From assembly GCA_039707465.1 (NCBI GenBank), contig CM077644.1, positions 145,757,462-145,821,461 of the forward strand: DNA of 64,000 bases, given 5' to 3'. The notes beneath the pieces are model-generated. The model was not told the origin of the DNA and did no database searches. It saw nothing but the letters and a program-made list of their open reading frames with translations. Positions 12,151-23,639 of the stretch are shown one piece after another (the stretch's first letter is position 1; each line of letters opens with the position of its first letter). Source of the stretch: Rhabdophis nuchalis. Taxonomy: Eukaryota > Chordata > Lepidosauria > Squamata > Natricidae. A program made the position numbers and the translations under genes.

Positions 12151-12533
12151 CTAGCTGATAACCTGGCATTGCCCAGGTATTTATTTATAGGGGGAAATGT
12201 CAGGAACAAACATAATTTCTAATGTTGGATTTTCCACCTTATCAGAGGGAGTCCCCCTTGTGGAATACTGTGCTGCCATTACCATGGCAACTCCACTGAG
12301 CTGCACAATAGAAGCCATTTTACAGCAGTATAGTAGAAGCCATTTTAAGGCACAACAGACTGTATCTTAATAGGACACACACCCTGAGGAGTTTTAGGGG
12401 TGTCTTATCCCCAGAATATTTTTTTCCAGAGAGTAAGTCATCTGTGTACCAAGTTTGGTTGAAATTGCTTGAGGCGTTCCAGAGTTATGCTGTAAAACAC
12501 ACACACAAACACAAACACACACATATAGAGAGA
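12151..12533 (-). mobile_element. Non-autonomous Helitron-like element, family 2
   Basis: The minus-strand 3' end has a short hairpin (stem ACCTGG/CCAGGT, 12161-12178), then CTAG at 12151-12154 followed by T, the Helitron terminus pattern. The other end is TCTCTATATGTG running into a (TG)n tract (12498-12525 on plus). The body has the AACTCTGGAACGCC and CAAACTTGGTACACAGATGA motifs shared with the copy at 30723-31062. Confidence 0.65.
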
Positions 12534-12554
12534 AGTCTTTGTACAGTTGTCCAG

Positions 12555-13135
12555 GCTACTGTTTGCCAGCCCTCTGAGGTAGACCAGCTCAGGAAGCAGA
12601 TACCATGTTTCTCCATGGCTCAGCTCTTCCAATTGCCCATCAATTATTGGAACAGTTCTTCCAACTTTTCTGGTATGCCTCATTTTTCACTTCATCAGCA
12701 AATCTTTCCTGGAACTGGTCAATTATAGCAAGATCATTCCACTCCACATCACTGGTATGTAGCTGAAAATCTGAAACGTACTGGCAAATTTGCAACCATG
12801 AAGTTGTTGTTTCAGCTGACAAATCTCTCAATTTGCTATTGACTCCTAGCCACACCATCAAATGCATGAAGTCGCATGAATTTGTGGTAATTATTCAGCC
12901 ATGGATCACCGCCCTCCATGATCCCCACTATCTATTTAGCTGCCCTTTCTTTCAGCAGACTCAGAACAAATGTGACCCTGAAGCAATTTGTAGGAAATTC
13001 TGAGTAACCCAGAAGAATTTTGAAAGTCAGAAAATGATACATTAATCTCAGACATCTTTGGCAAATCTCTGTGAGAATGAAGCAAAATAATTTGGGCTGC
13101 AAGGCTTTTGAACTGTTCCTGGCTAAGGCATGGTT
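12555..13135 (-). pseudogene. Decayed Ty3/Gypsy-type gag fragment
   Basis: Minus-strand peptides EFPTNCFRVTFVLSLL, GGDPWLNNYHKFM and DVEWNDLAIIDQFQERFADEV follow the order of the Gag capsid region of vertebrate Ty3/Gypsy (Sushi-like) elements. An in-frame TAG sits where the family has a Trp (after RAAK), and a frameshift follows. It could also be a relic of a Gag-derived gene; decay makes this moot. Confidence 0.6.
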
Positions 13136-13589
13136 TAAATGAAATGTTGTTTTAGTTATACCATGGCGTTGTGGTGATTTGTTATATGTATATTCACTTG
13201 TTCCTGATGTTGTCACAGTGCTTCAGTGAGTTGTGTTGCAAATGAAAGAGTGCCCCAAAGAACTGATGCCATCCCCATGATGGAAAGCAAAGTTCAATGC
13301 CTCTATGAACTGAGTAAAGAGGGGGCACTTTCAAGATTGATGTCAGCCCCCCAGTGTAGGACAGGTCAGGAAGCAGACAACAGAAGGGCTACCGAACCTC
13401 TACTGTATTATTTTAGGTAAAATAACAGTAAAAATAACGAGTTTCTCTCTGACCCTTCTTGTACAATCAAGGTTGAGTTTTTGAGACTTGTTCTCATGCT
13501 CTCAACATCTTCAGGATTAGGATGTCTTTCCTGCAACTTTTACCTGCCTATGTTTCTTGCATTTATATCAGGATGTAAATTAATTACAG
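13136..13589. other. No clear feature
   Basis: A short segment at 13350-13385 resembles 12570-12602 (GTCAGGAAGCAGA-type), hinting at another gag scrap. Otherwise nothing. Confidence 0.35.
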
Positions 13590-13597
13590 GGCTATCT

Positions 13598-13762
13598 CAG
13601 TGTTGGGTTGCTAGCTGGCTTACTACTGATTTGCTCATGCTCGTGTGCAGGTGCAATACTTCTGCACATGTGCAGAAGCATCCGGGTGGGTGGGCGGAGC
13701 CTCCTGCCACCGCCACTACCAGTTCAGCTGAACTGGGCCAAACCAGAAGCAACCCACCTCTG
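13598..13762. mobile_element. hAT non-autonomous element
   Basis: Termini CAGTGTTGGGTTGC and GCAACCCACCTCTG. The 8-bp flanks GGCTATCT and GGCTACAT match at 6 of 8. Confidence 0.7.
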
Positions 13763-13795
13763 GGCTACATGTTGGACTGAAATCACAGTGCCTAC

Positions 13796-15504
13796 GGTAT
13801 TTATTTATTTTTATTTATTTAAATTTATATCCCGCCCTTCTCCACAGAGGACCCAGGGCGGCGCACAGGAAATTTAAAAACATACAAAATACAATAAATA
13901 TAATTTAAAAAACTATTAAATAAACCTATCCTGCGCTAAAACCAAATTTTAAAAACCCAATTTAAAACTACCTAAAAGTCCCCATGGAAGGTTAGGTTGG
14001 CCGGCTTGTTGAAACAAATATGTCTTAAGACATTGGCGGAAGAGGCGGAGGTCGATGATGGTACGTAATTCAGGGGGTAGGTCATTCCAGAGGGCTGGCC
14101 CCGCCACAGAGAAGGCTCTTCCCCTGGGTGTCGCCAGTCAGCATTGTCCGGCCGACGGCACCCTGAGAAGGCCCTCTCTGTGGGAGCGTATCGGTCTAAG
14201 GGATGTATGGGGCAGGAGGCGGTCTCACATATAACTACGCCCCGAGCCATGGAGCGCTTTAAAGATAGTTGTCAAAACCTTGAAGCGCACTCGAAAAACC
14301 ACAGGAAGCCAATGCAGCTAGCGCAGGATCGGTGTTATGTGGGAGCATCTAGTGGCTCTCATAATCACCCGCGCGGCTGCGTTTTGGACTAGCTGTAGCT
14401 TTCAAGTGCACCTCAAGGGAAGCCCCATGTAGAGAGCATTACAGTAGTCGAGTCGGGACGTCACGAGAGCTTGAGTGCGAAGGGCAGCCCGGTCCAGTAA
14501 GGGGCGCAATTGGCGCATCAGGCGTACCTGATGAAACGCCCCCCTGGCCACGGCCGCCACATGGTCCTCCATGGACAGCCGGGAATCCAGGAGGACACCC
14601 AAATTGCGCGCCCTCTCCACGGGGGCCATTGTTTCACCCCCAATGGCCAGAGTTGGAGTAATCTGGCTGAACCGGGGTGCCGGAAACCACAGCCACTCAG
14701 TCTTGGCAGGGTTGAGCTTGAGTTTGTTACCACCCATCCAGATCCGTACGGCCTCCAAACACCGGGACAGCACTTCGGCGGCATCGTTGGGGTGGTTTGG
14801 GGTGGATATGTACAGCTGGGTGTCATCAGCGTACAGGTGGTACTCCACCCCAAAACCATGGATGATCTCACCCAGCGGCTTCATATATGTGTTGAAAAGG
14901 AGGGGCGAGAGGACCGACCCCTGAGGAACCTCACATAAGAGAGGCCTCGAGGTCGACCTCTGCCCTTCCGTCAACACATATTGCGACCGACCAGAGAGGT
15001 AGGATGAGAACCACCGCAAAACGGTGCCTCCCAGCCCCAACCCCCCCAGTCGGTGCAATAGGATACCATGGTCGATGGTATCAAAAGCCGCCAAGAGGTC
15101 TAATAGGACTAGGATAGAGGAATAACCTCTATCCCACGCCCTCCAGAGATCATCAACCAACGCGACCAATGCCGTCTCGGTGCTGTGACCGGGTCGGAAG
15201 CCGGACTGGCGCGGGTCTAGATAATCAACTTCCTCCAGGTGTCGCGGAAACTGTTGGGCTACCACACTCTCGACAACCTTCACCAAAAAGTGAAGGTTGG
15301 AGACCGGACGATAGTTCTCTAATAAAGCTGGGTCCAGGGACGGCTTCTTGAGGAGGGGCCTCACTACCGCCTCTTTCAAGACGGCAGGCAAGGACCCCTC
15401 ACTCAAAGATGCGTTGACAATGCCCTGGTGCCAGCCTCGTGTCGTCTCCCAGGATGCCAGTACAAGCAAGGAGGGACACGGGTCCAATAAACATGTGGTC
15501 GCCC
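13796..15504 (-). mobile_element. L2 LINE copy 1, 5'-truncated, RT frame broken by one stop
   Basis: The minus strand carries about 1.7 kb of L2. The open part (14402-15487, 361 codons) includes RT palm motifs: AAFDTIDHGILLHRL (motif A region), CEVPQGSVLSPLLF and the catalytic YADDTQLYIS. It ends at TGA (14402-14404) where other copies have CGA, a CpG-to-TpG change; C-terminal sequence continues to about 13970. A 6-bp deletion removes two residues before ALVTSRLDYCN. The 3' UTR has the signature TATCCCGCCCTTCTCC (antisense on plus) and a TTTA-type tail at 13796-13820. Confidence 0.9.
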
Positions 15505-16274
15505 TTATGTAGATTCTTTTACATAATATCTGTGATGAGAAGAATAGCTTCCCTCATGAAGATTGAAAATTTAATGGAGAGCTAATCTCACAATTCCATG
15601 CTAAGAAACCTTTCAGGCATTTTCAGTACCTTAAGAAACTATCATTCCCAGAATCCTATGCTTATATGACGTACTATATCTGGACTAGAATCCATTTGCT
15701 CTCATTGAGTAGTTGTCTGTATTGTTGCAGCACACTTTTGGCAATAGCATTGGTGTCTAAATAGAGATGTGAAGGCCTTGGAGGAGGAAGCAGAAGAATG
15801 GGTTTACCCCCCAAAGTTTCTATCCCCAGCCCCCAGTTTGGAAGGTATTATACAATCACATCTACATATCTACTACTAAACACATTTTTAGTTTTTTCTG
15901 TGGTAAGATGGATGGCCAATAAATTTAATCACCAGAACTTTATAGATTCTTCAATAAACAATTATTCAATTCAAATTTTTTTTTAAAAGTATTGTGAACC
16001 CAGTAGGACTTACTAAAATTATAAACTTTTGACTGTGAAGATGTTGCCAAGGCAAGAAAGGTCTGCTGGTTTTGTAGTGTAGTGCATTACACTACAAGGC
16101 TTGCAGAGAAAAACAAGGACAATTGTTCAGAGATTGCTGGCAGCCTTGACAAGGTGGCAAAGCCAAACAACCAGTGTCAAGAGATGTGTGAAGAGGACCA
16201 ATGTCCTACATTTCCTTTGACTCTGGAAGCAGTGTTTTGCTTGTGTTGACATGGAACAGAGAGATAACCATGGA
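15505..16274. other. No recognised feature
   Basis: Contains a small direct overlap of TAGTGTAGTGCATTACACTA (16074-16093), a short palindrome. Nothing else. Confidence 0.4.
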
Positions 16275-16800
16275 TCATGGGGTGGTTTTCACTTACCTTC
16301 CCTACCGGTTCACAAATGTGTTTAGTTTTAGTTTTTGTTTAGTTTTATTTGATTTATATCCCGCCCTTCTCCAAAAGGACCCAGGGCGGCGCACAGGAAT
16401 TTAAAATAACATACAAAATAGTACAAAAATACAGAAAATTAAAAAACCTATTAAATACCCAGTCCTGCGCTAAAACCAATTAAAATCCCCAATTAAAACT
16501 ATCTATACAAGTCACAGCGGAGGTTATGTTAGGCCGGCTTGATGGAAAAGATGTATTTTTAAACACTGGCGGAAGAGGCGGAGGTCAGTGATGGTACGGA
16601 GTTCAGGGGGTAGGTTGTTCCACAGGGCGGGGCCCGCCACAGAGAAGGCTCTTCCCCTGGGTGTCGCCAGTCGGCATTGTCCGGCCGACGGCACCCTGAG
16701 AAGGCCCTCTCTATGGGAGCGTATCGGTCTAAGGGATGTATGTGTGCATGCGCATGTTCACATATGTGCCCAACCTTCCATGCATGCATGTTACTCAAAA
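16275..16800. mobile_element. hAT fragment hosting an L2 insertion
   Basis: Sequence at 16283-16320 (TTCACTTACCTTCCCTACCG, then TTCACAAATGTG) is the end of the hAT family complete at 36821-36998. It continues after the L2 with TGTGCATGCGCATG at 16741. The right terminus is not found. Confidence 0.55.
16321..16740 (-). mobile_element. L2 LINE copy 5, about 420 bp of 3' end
   Basis: Same 3' UTR subtype as copies 1 and 4 (GCCCTTCTCCAAAAGGACCC, antisense on plus), with the C-terminal peptide region (antisense CGGAAGAGGCGGAGGTC) and strong 5' truncation. It lies within a hAT fragment; TGTG at both junctions may be a short target duplication. Confidence 0.8.
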
Positions 16801-17730
16801 AAACTTCTGTAAATAGACAAAATAGAGCCAGGGTGGATTTCCGCTACCAGTTCAAGCAGTCCAAACAGGCAGAATAGCGTCTCTGCATAGACCCGTCTAA
16901 AACTGCTTGGCAAGGTCAATTTCTTACCCTAATTTTGGTATAACACATCAGCTGTTTGTTTGAAAAAATCATTTGAAATAATTATTTTGCAATAGCCATG
17001 ATAAACCCACACCCAGAACATAGAACAGATTGTGATGATTTTTTTGGTGGGAAGAGGTGGGTATATCCCAGTTTCCAGCCTGGAGCTTCAATCACCACAT
17101 CAAAGTGGTTCCATGGTGAAATTAAATTAACCCATTTAAACAGGTGGGGGGTACTTCCTGCCTCCCACTCTTTCTCATTGTGTATGAGAGTGTCTGACGT
17201 TAATAAAGATCAGTGAAAGGTACAGCACACACATTTCACCAACTATAAAAACAATTATCCATGGAGCTGGCCAGAGATTAGGAAACTAATTTCCCTTCAT
17301 TAGGGCTCCTACTTTTTCCCATTAAAAAGCGGCATTACAGTACGTAGAAATGGGAATCATCAAATGCATGGCTGAGGCAAGCATGGAAGAGCAAGGAGAG
17401 AGTTTTACTGAATTCTTAGCAGTTACTTTTCTTTGGCATTAGACATGCCTTCTCAAACACTTCTTCAATGCTCAAGATATCCTTCAACAATGGGTAAGGA
17501 TGTTGGGGGGATTAAGTACAAGGGTTTTTATGTTCTTATTTATTTATTTTTATTCTAATGCAAGGTAAAGAGAGATGGCCACTACTGGAAAAGCAGTGAA
17601 AGAAGGGAGGAGATCACTGGCAGATCAATCAGCTGGGATGACACATGAGGTTCTGCAGAAGAAAAAATGGGAAAGACTGTCACAGTCTCAGCTGTGGTTG
17701 TGAAAGCATTACTAAAGGAGAAATTGGTGA
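16801..17730. other. No recognised feature
   Basis: Nothing beyond T-runs and a TTTA-rich patch near 17536-17552. Confidence 0.4.
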
Positions 17731-17738
17731 ATCTGGAG

Positions 17739-18180
17739 CAGGGATGGGATCCTACAGGTTTAACAACTGGTTTGCTGCGCATGCGCTCAGTCACTCTCCA
17801 CTCAATCCGTTAAATCGGGTAAAGGAAGGACACACTAGGAGTGAATTCAGCTCTTTATTGGCAAGATATAGCTCAAGTAACAAGCAGCTGGTGGCAGCCC
17901 CTTTTTAACGGTAGCCGCCAGTACGAATCGACCAATCACAGCCGGCCCAGGTGCCGGCCAATAAGGTTACTCCATCAGCTGCGGACTGGAGTGGAAACTT
18001 AGGACACAACACAATCCACTCTGCCATGCCGATCAGCTGGGCTTCAGTCAAGGAAATATAGGTGAGTATTGTGCAGAGGCAGCTGAGTGGTAATCCACTT
18101 CAAAGTTGGAGCAAACCAACTCACTCCCAGCTGATAGTCAGAGCTACCAGTTCACCCAAACCAGTAGAATCCCACCCCTG
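17739..18180. mobile_element. hAT element with solo LTR inside
   Basis: Termini CAGGGATGGGATCCTAC and GTAGAATCCCACCCCTG are flanked by a perfect 8-bp duplication ATCTGGAG (17731-17738 and 18181-18188). Subtracting the LTR at 17809-18011 and one CAATCC leaves about 233 bp. Confidence 0.9.
17809..18011 (-). mobile_element. Solo LTR, about 203 bp
   Basis: On the minus strand it starts TGTTGTGTCC, contains a CCAAT-type box (TGATTGG), a TATA-like TTAAAAAGG and an AATAAAG signal. It is flanked by CAATCC (17803-17808 and 18012-18017). The far end reads ATTTAAC rather than CA, so the exact boundary is uncertain. Superfamily unknown. Confidence 0.65.
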
Positions 18181-18188
18181 ATCTGGAG

Positions 18189-18639
18189 GGAGGAATAAAT
18201 AGAAAGTTTGAAGAATCTGTAATACAAACAAAAAGGGAGGTTTAGAAAATTAAGGAAAAAAATAGACATTCTGGAGACGTATCGTTAGTGTGTGACACCA
18301 GACAAAATGTCTAAAAAGGTAAAAGTATTTCTAATTATTGCTGGAAATTGAATTGACATTCAGGAATGGTGCTTCTGATTCAGAGAGCCAGATTTTCCCA
18401 AGAAAATCTCCATTGGGGAAGGAAGGTTAGAACAGAATCTGGCAGGTAGAAGAAAACATAAGAAGGGTTATTAGCTTTAGCTTGGTTCCTCTTATTAGGT
18501 GGAGTTGCCCCAGCAACAGCAACAGCTACAGCAGGGAATGCTGCTGATCTTCAAAGCTACTCCATCCATATGCTACACCATTTGAAATACTCCTTAGTCC
18601 TGCGTCCATTTGTACTTAGATACATATAGGGTGGCAACC
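18189..18639. other. No recognised feature
   Basis: Only a short CAGCAACAGCAACAG run near 18511. Confidence 0.4.
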
Positions 18640-18725
18640 ACTCTGATGTAGTGATTAAAGCATCAGGCTAGAAACCAGGAGACTGTGAGTTCTAGTCCAT
18701 CTTGAACATGAAGCCAATTGGGTGA
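18640..18725 (+). mobile_element. tRNA-derived SINE head fragment
   Basis: TAGTGATTAAAGCATCAGGC and GTGAGTTCTAGTCC (B-box-like) give a tRNA-like head. The same family occurs in reverse at 57178-57325 and 62972-63092. Confidence 0.6.
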
Positions 18726-18733
18726 TCTTCGAG

Positions 18734-18940
18734 CAGAGGTGGATTCCTACCAGTTTGGCCTAGTGGTATGCCGGCTTGGGTCGCAAAATCAGCAGACACC
18801 CAGGCAGACCACACCTTCGAACTGGTTCTCTGGTTGCCTCAGTCGCCGCTGACATCTTGTTTTGGAGTTCTGTGCATGCGCAGAACAATTTCTATTGAAC
18901 TGCACATGAGCGAGTGAACCAGCAGTAACGCCTGCTAGAA
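18734..18940 (+). mobile_element. hAT element, one end only
   Basis: Begins CAGAGGTGGATTCCTACCAG and contains GTGCATGCGCAGAAC, as in other hAT copies here. The opposite terminus is not found. Confidence 0.5.
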
Positions 18941-20514
18941 CAATGACAAAACCACTTCTGAAGAACACAAACAAAACAGGAGAAAAAAACCCCCATACTG
19001 TAGGTTACTCACATATACTGTACGTGTGAATGGATAACATCAGGCAATGCGATTACAGGATGTGATGGGAATATCTTTCAGTTAGTAAGCCCTGTTGTGT
19101 CTTCTCAGCAACTTCACAACAATGCTAAGGCATTGCTATACCGTCACAGGTGAGAACAATGCTGTTGCAATGGCAGCTTACAGCTCTTGCTTGTGCTGTG
19201 GGCATATTGATTTTTCTCCCTGCTGTTCTAACTTGGCAGGTGTTTATTGAACATTGAAGCTATCTGAACCTCAGAACACTGGAAGTGCCACATAAAGGTG
19301 GCATTTCCTCTGATGTCTTGAAATATTGCTCTATCCTCCTTTGTACTAATAAATGTGTGGAACTGATCTGGAACAAAATGAGATGGGAGGTTTTATCAAG
19401 TAATCATGCTACTTATCCACAAAGACCCAGATAACTTTGGCTTCCCTTTGTAAACCTCTCAGGTTTTCCCAATACATTTTTTTTCTTACTTAGAAAAAAA
19501 AAACCACCCAAAATCATTAAGAAGAAACAGATGGAACAGTTTCCTTTTGATAGGTAAAATTACAGTTCCTCCATCTGGGAACACCCAAAATCTGCCTCAG
19601 GAATAACAACATTTTAGAGCTTTAAGGCTGTAACCCAGGAAAGTTAATTGATCTTAATTTTGAGGGGGAAATGTAAATTTTATGGGATGTGCTGTTGAAA
19701 CACTTATCTGACAGCTGTTTAATCTTTGAAAAGAAAAGGGCTTCTGCCCCTTTGTCTTGTGTGAGAAATATGCCTTTCAGTTTTTAAAAGAGTGTATCAG
19801 GCCATAATCGTGTCTGCATGTTTGTTGCATGGATGTATGCATATGGAAAACATTACTAGCTGAGACAAAGACCTGGAATTGTTATCACCTGCCCAAGATC
19901 ATATTGCCTAAAAAGGTATCCCATAATGGTGTTAAGTTGGAAGACTGAACCCCTTTTCTTTTCTTCTCAGAATGTGAGATCTGTGACCTCTTAGAAAACA
20001 GTTCAACCATGGTCCCTGGAAGGATGACTGGCATCCGGGTGTGACTCCAAGGTCCTCTGAAACACAAAGTTGCTTGTTGCTCTGGGCTAGAAGAATGGTT
20101 AGAGTGATGTTGATTCACAACACATCTCCCCGGAAGCAAAAAGAGGGGGGTTGTGTGGGGTGGGGGGGAAGCCTGTTGCTGAACTGGCTGGGTTGAAAAA
20201 AAATATTGACTTTGCCATCAAGCGGTGTTGTAGAATGTTTGCATGGCAAGACTTGGGTGGAGAGAAAAGAAACCCTACTTGCAAAACAGCTGAGCAGCTG
20301 AAGGCTGAAGTGTTTCTGTAATGGTTGGGGAGATGGTGGTTGTGTTGTGAGGACTTCTAAAAATGGTTCACAGGACATCTTTAGGATATTGGCGGTGGGA
20401 TTCCATCTCTTCCTACCTTTTTCATTCCTCATTTCAATAGCTGTCAGAATTCTGGAAGCTCTCAATATGATTCCTTTTACATTATGTTATTATTGATTCT
20501 GAGAAGAAGGATTT
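18941..20514. other. 1.5 kb with nothing recognised
   Basis: G- and A-runs near 20143-20170 and 20200. No convincing ORF. Confidence 0.4.
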
Positions 20515-20679
20515 ATTTAGCAACAACTGATGACCTCCTTTTACTGGTCCACAATAGAAAGCATCCTCACTTACTGCATCATGGTATGGCATGCCGGTTT
20601 GATGGCCGCAGATAGAAAAACATTACAGAGAGTGGTGAACACAGCCCAAAACATCATGGGCAGACCCCTGACACCACTA
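20515..20679 (+). mobile_element. LINE fragment, left part (split by L2 copy 2)
   Basis: The plus strand reads FYWSTIESILTYCIMVWHAG, then LQRVVNTAQNIMG and RPLTP: the post-RT region of a jockey-group LINE common in vertebrates. The reading resumes at 22668 as LDEIARTSCLRGVRKILKD. Confidence 0.7.
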
Positions 20680-22667
20680 TAATATAATAATAATAATAAG
20701 CTGGGATTTATTAACCGCACCCTCTCCCCACAGGGACCCGGGGCGGTGCACAGGCATAATTAAAAACAATATACAATAATACAAATATTTCTTAAAATCG
20801 AATTAAATAAATCTACCCGTGCTAAAAACATAAATTAAAAACCCATTTAAAATTTATAATTAAAAGACAGAGAGAACTATTCAAGGCCGGCCAGTCGAAA
20901 GAGATGGGTCTTCAATTTTACACGGAAGGAGCGGAGGTCGGTGGTCGTTCTAATATCAGGGGGAAGGTCGTTCCAGAGGGCCGGGCCCGCCACAGAGAGC
21001 GCCCTTCCCCTGGGCGTCGCCCGCTGACAAAGTCTAGTGGACGGCACCCGGAGAAGCCCCTCTCTGTGGGAGCGAATCGGTCGTGAGGATGTGTGGGGCA
21101 GGATCCGATCTCGCAGATAGCTAGGTCCCGAGCCATGGAGCGCTTTGAAGATGATAACTAACACCTTGAAGCGCACCCGGAAGACGACAGGTAGCCAGTG
21201 CAGCTCGCGCAAGAGCGGTGTTACGTGGGCAAACCTAGAGGTGCCCATAATTGCTCGCGCGGCCGCATTCTGAACTAACTGAAGCCTCCGGGTGCACCTC
21301 AAGGGGAGCCCCATGTAGAGAGAGTTACAATAGTCCAGTCGGGATGTCACGAGGGCATGAGTGACTGTGCGAAGGGCGTCCCGATCCAATAGGGGGCGCA
21401 ATTGGCGAACCAGGCGAACCTGGTAAAACGCCCTCCTGGCCACGGCTGTCACTTGCTCTTCCATAGACAGCCGGGTATCCAGGAGGACACCCAAATTGCG
21501 CGCCCCATCCACAGGGGCAAGATGTTCGCCCCCTATGGCCAGCGTTGGAGAAAGCTGGTTGAATCGGGCAGCCGGAAACCACAGCCACTCGGTCTTGGTC
21601 GGGTTGAGCCCAAGTCCGTTACTTCCCATCCAGATCCGCACGGCTTCCAGGCACTGGCACATCACCGCTACGGCATCGTTGGGGTGGTTTGGGGTAGATA
21701 TGTACAGCTGGGTGTCATCAGCGTACAGATGGTACTCTACCCCAAAACCACGGATGATCTCACCCAACGGCTTCATATATGCATTAAACAGGAGAGGCGA
21801 GAGGACCGACCCCTGAGGCACCCCGCATGTGAGGGGTCTCGGGGTCGACCTCTGCTCTCCTGCCCGCACAAATTGCGATCGGCCAGAGAGGTAGGAGGAG
21901 AACCACCGCAAAACAGTGCCTCCCACCCCCAACCCCCCCAGCCGATGCAATAGGATACCATGGTCGATGGTATCGAAAGCCGCTGAGAGGTCTAATAGGA
22001 CCAGGATGGAGGAACATCCCCCATCTCTGGCCCTCCAGAGATCATCTACCAATGCGACCAATGCCGTCTCGGTGCTATGCCCGGGCCGAAAGCCGGACTG
22101 GCGCGGATCTAGATAGTCAACTTCCTCCAGGTGACGGGGAAACTGTTGTGCCACCACACTCTCAACAACCTTCGCCAAGAAGGGAAGGTTGGAGACTGGA
22201 CGGTAGTTGTTCAAAATAGCTGGGTCCAAAGAGGGCTTCTTGAGGAGGGGCCTCACCATAGCCTCTTTTAGGGAGGCAGGCAAGGAACCCTCACTCAAGG
22301 ATGCGTTGATAACCTCTTGGAGCCAGCCTCGTGTCACCTCCCAGGATGCCAGTACAAGCCAGGAGGGGCACGGGTCCAATGAACATGTGGTGGCTCGCAG
22401 TCGCCCACGTAACCTGTCCATATCCTCGGAAGTACCGGATCAAACTCCTCCCAAACAAGATCTCCCTCGTGGCATCCCACTGGGCCATGAATGGGGGCTA
22501 GCTCACTCTGTATCTGGGCGGTTTTCTCCTGCAGAAAAATCACAAATTCCTCTGCCCTACCCTGTAACGGGGCTTCCCGCTCCCTCTGTTGGAGGAGGGA
22601 ACGGGTCGCCCTAAACAGGGTAGGGCAGAGGAATTTGTGATTTTTCTGCAGGAGAAAACCGCCCAAA
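20680..22667 (-). mobile_element. L2 LINE copy 2, near-intact RT, 5' inversion
   Basis: The most complete L2 here. The minus frame 20877-22421 is open for 514 codons and holds the RT domain: KEAMVRPLLKKPSLDP and RPVSNLPFLAKVVESVV (N-terminal part), SAAFDTIDHGILLHRL, CGVPQGSVLSPLLF, YADDTQLYIS (codons at 21714-21725), SRLDYCNSLYMGLP, and the C-terminus ending LFRLAGLE. Sequence upstream (RAEEFVIFLQEKTAQ, to 22615) is also L2 coding. A second copy of 22516-22565 lies inverted at 22615-22664 with identical arms. Insertion is into a plus-strand LINE, with CACTA at both ends (20675-20679 and 22668-22672). The 3' tail is TAA-type. The endonuclease and ORF1 are absent. Confidence 0.92.
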
Positions 22668-23082
22668 CACTAGATGAGATCGCTAGGACTAGCTGCCTTA
22701 GAGGAGTGAGGAAAATCCTCAAGGACAACTCACACCCTGGATGGCACTTCTTTACCCTCCTACTGTCGGGAAGGAGATATAGAAGCACAGCCAGCCACAC
22801 AAACAGGCTGAAGAACAGTTTCTATCTGTGGACTGTCAGACTCCTGAATGTGAAATAACATCATAACTACAAAGTACGATGGACATGCAGGGCCAGTGCA
22901 ACATATAACATGTTCACACTGGTATAATGGGATTGGGTGTTTGTTAATATGATTTATTAGGTTTGGGATTTTCAATTTCACTGTGAGTTGTATTGTGTTG
23001 GGTGTGTGTGTGCACTGAGAGAGTTCAACCAATCTCATTGTACATATGTTGTGCACTGACAAAATAAATAATTCAATTCAAT
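22668..23082 (+). mobile_element. LINE fragment, right part with 3' UTR
   Basis: Continues the frame from 20679: RKILKDNSHPGWHFF and SGRRYRSTASHTNRLKNSFY, ending LLNVK. The 3' UTR closes with TGACAAAATAAATAATTCAA units, the typical tail of this LINE group. Confidence 0.75.
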
Positions 23083-23412
23083 ACAGATAGTCCTCAACCC
23101 ATGACCACAAATGAGCCCAAGACCATGTTTAAATGAGTTTTGTCCTCATTTTATGACCTTTTTTGCCACAGTTGTTAAATGAATCACTGCAGTTGTTAAA
23201 TTAGTAACACGGTTGATAAGTGAACCTGACTTTGCTTGTCTGAAGGCAGCAAAAGATGATCACATGACTCTGGGACATTATAATTGTCATAAATATGAAC
23301 CAGTTGCCAAGCGTCCGAATTGTGATCACGTGACCATGCTGCAATGGTCATAAGTGTGAAAAATGGTTCTACTTCACTTTTCTCAGTGCCGTCGTAACTT
23401 CAGACTTCAACA
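23083..23412 (+). mobile_element. TIR element, AGTCCT family, copy 1 (right end lost)
   Basis: Starts ACAGATAGTCCTCAACCCATG. The body shares TTGCCACAGTTGTTAAATGA and CCAGTTGCCAAGCGTCC with copies at 27570-27945 and 59200-59570. Confidence 0.65.
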
Positions 23413-23639
23413 AAATATTGAGACCCTGAATTGAATCGACTTGCCCCTTGTTCATGCTTGTGCACTATCCAGAGTGCACCATAGGGGGCGGACTAGCTCC
23501 ACACTCATAAGACTTGGCATTCTATAGGATATCTGTAGCTTTTCCTACCATTAATGTCACCATGCATTTAGACATTGCACTTGGGCAGATCCGGCACTAG
23601 TTGAATTGATACTGCTGCTCAAAATGCTGTTTATTCCCA

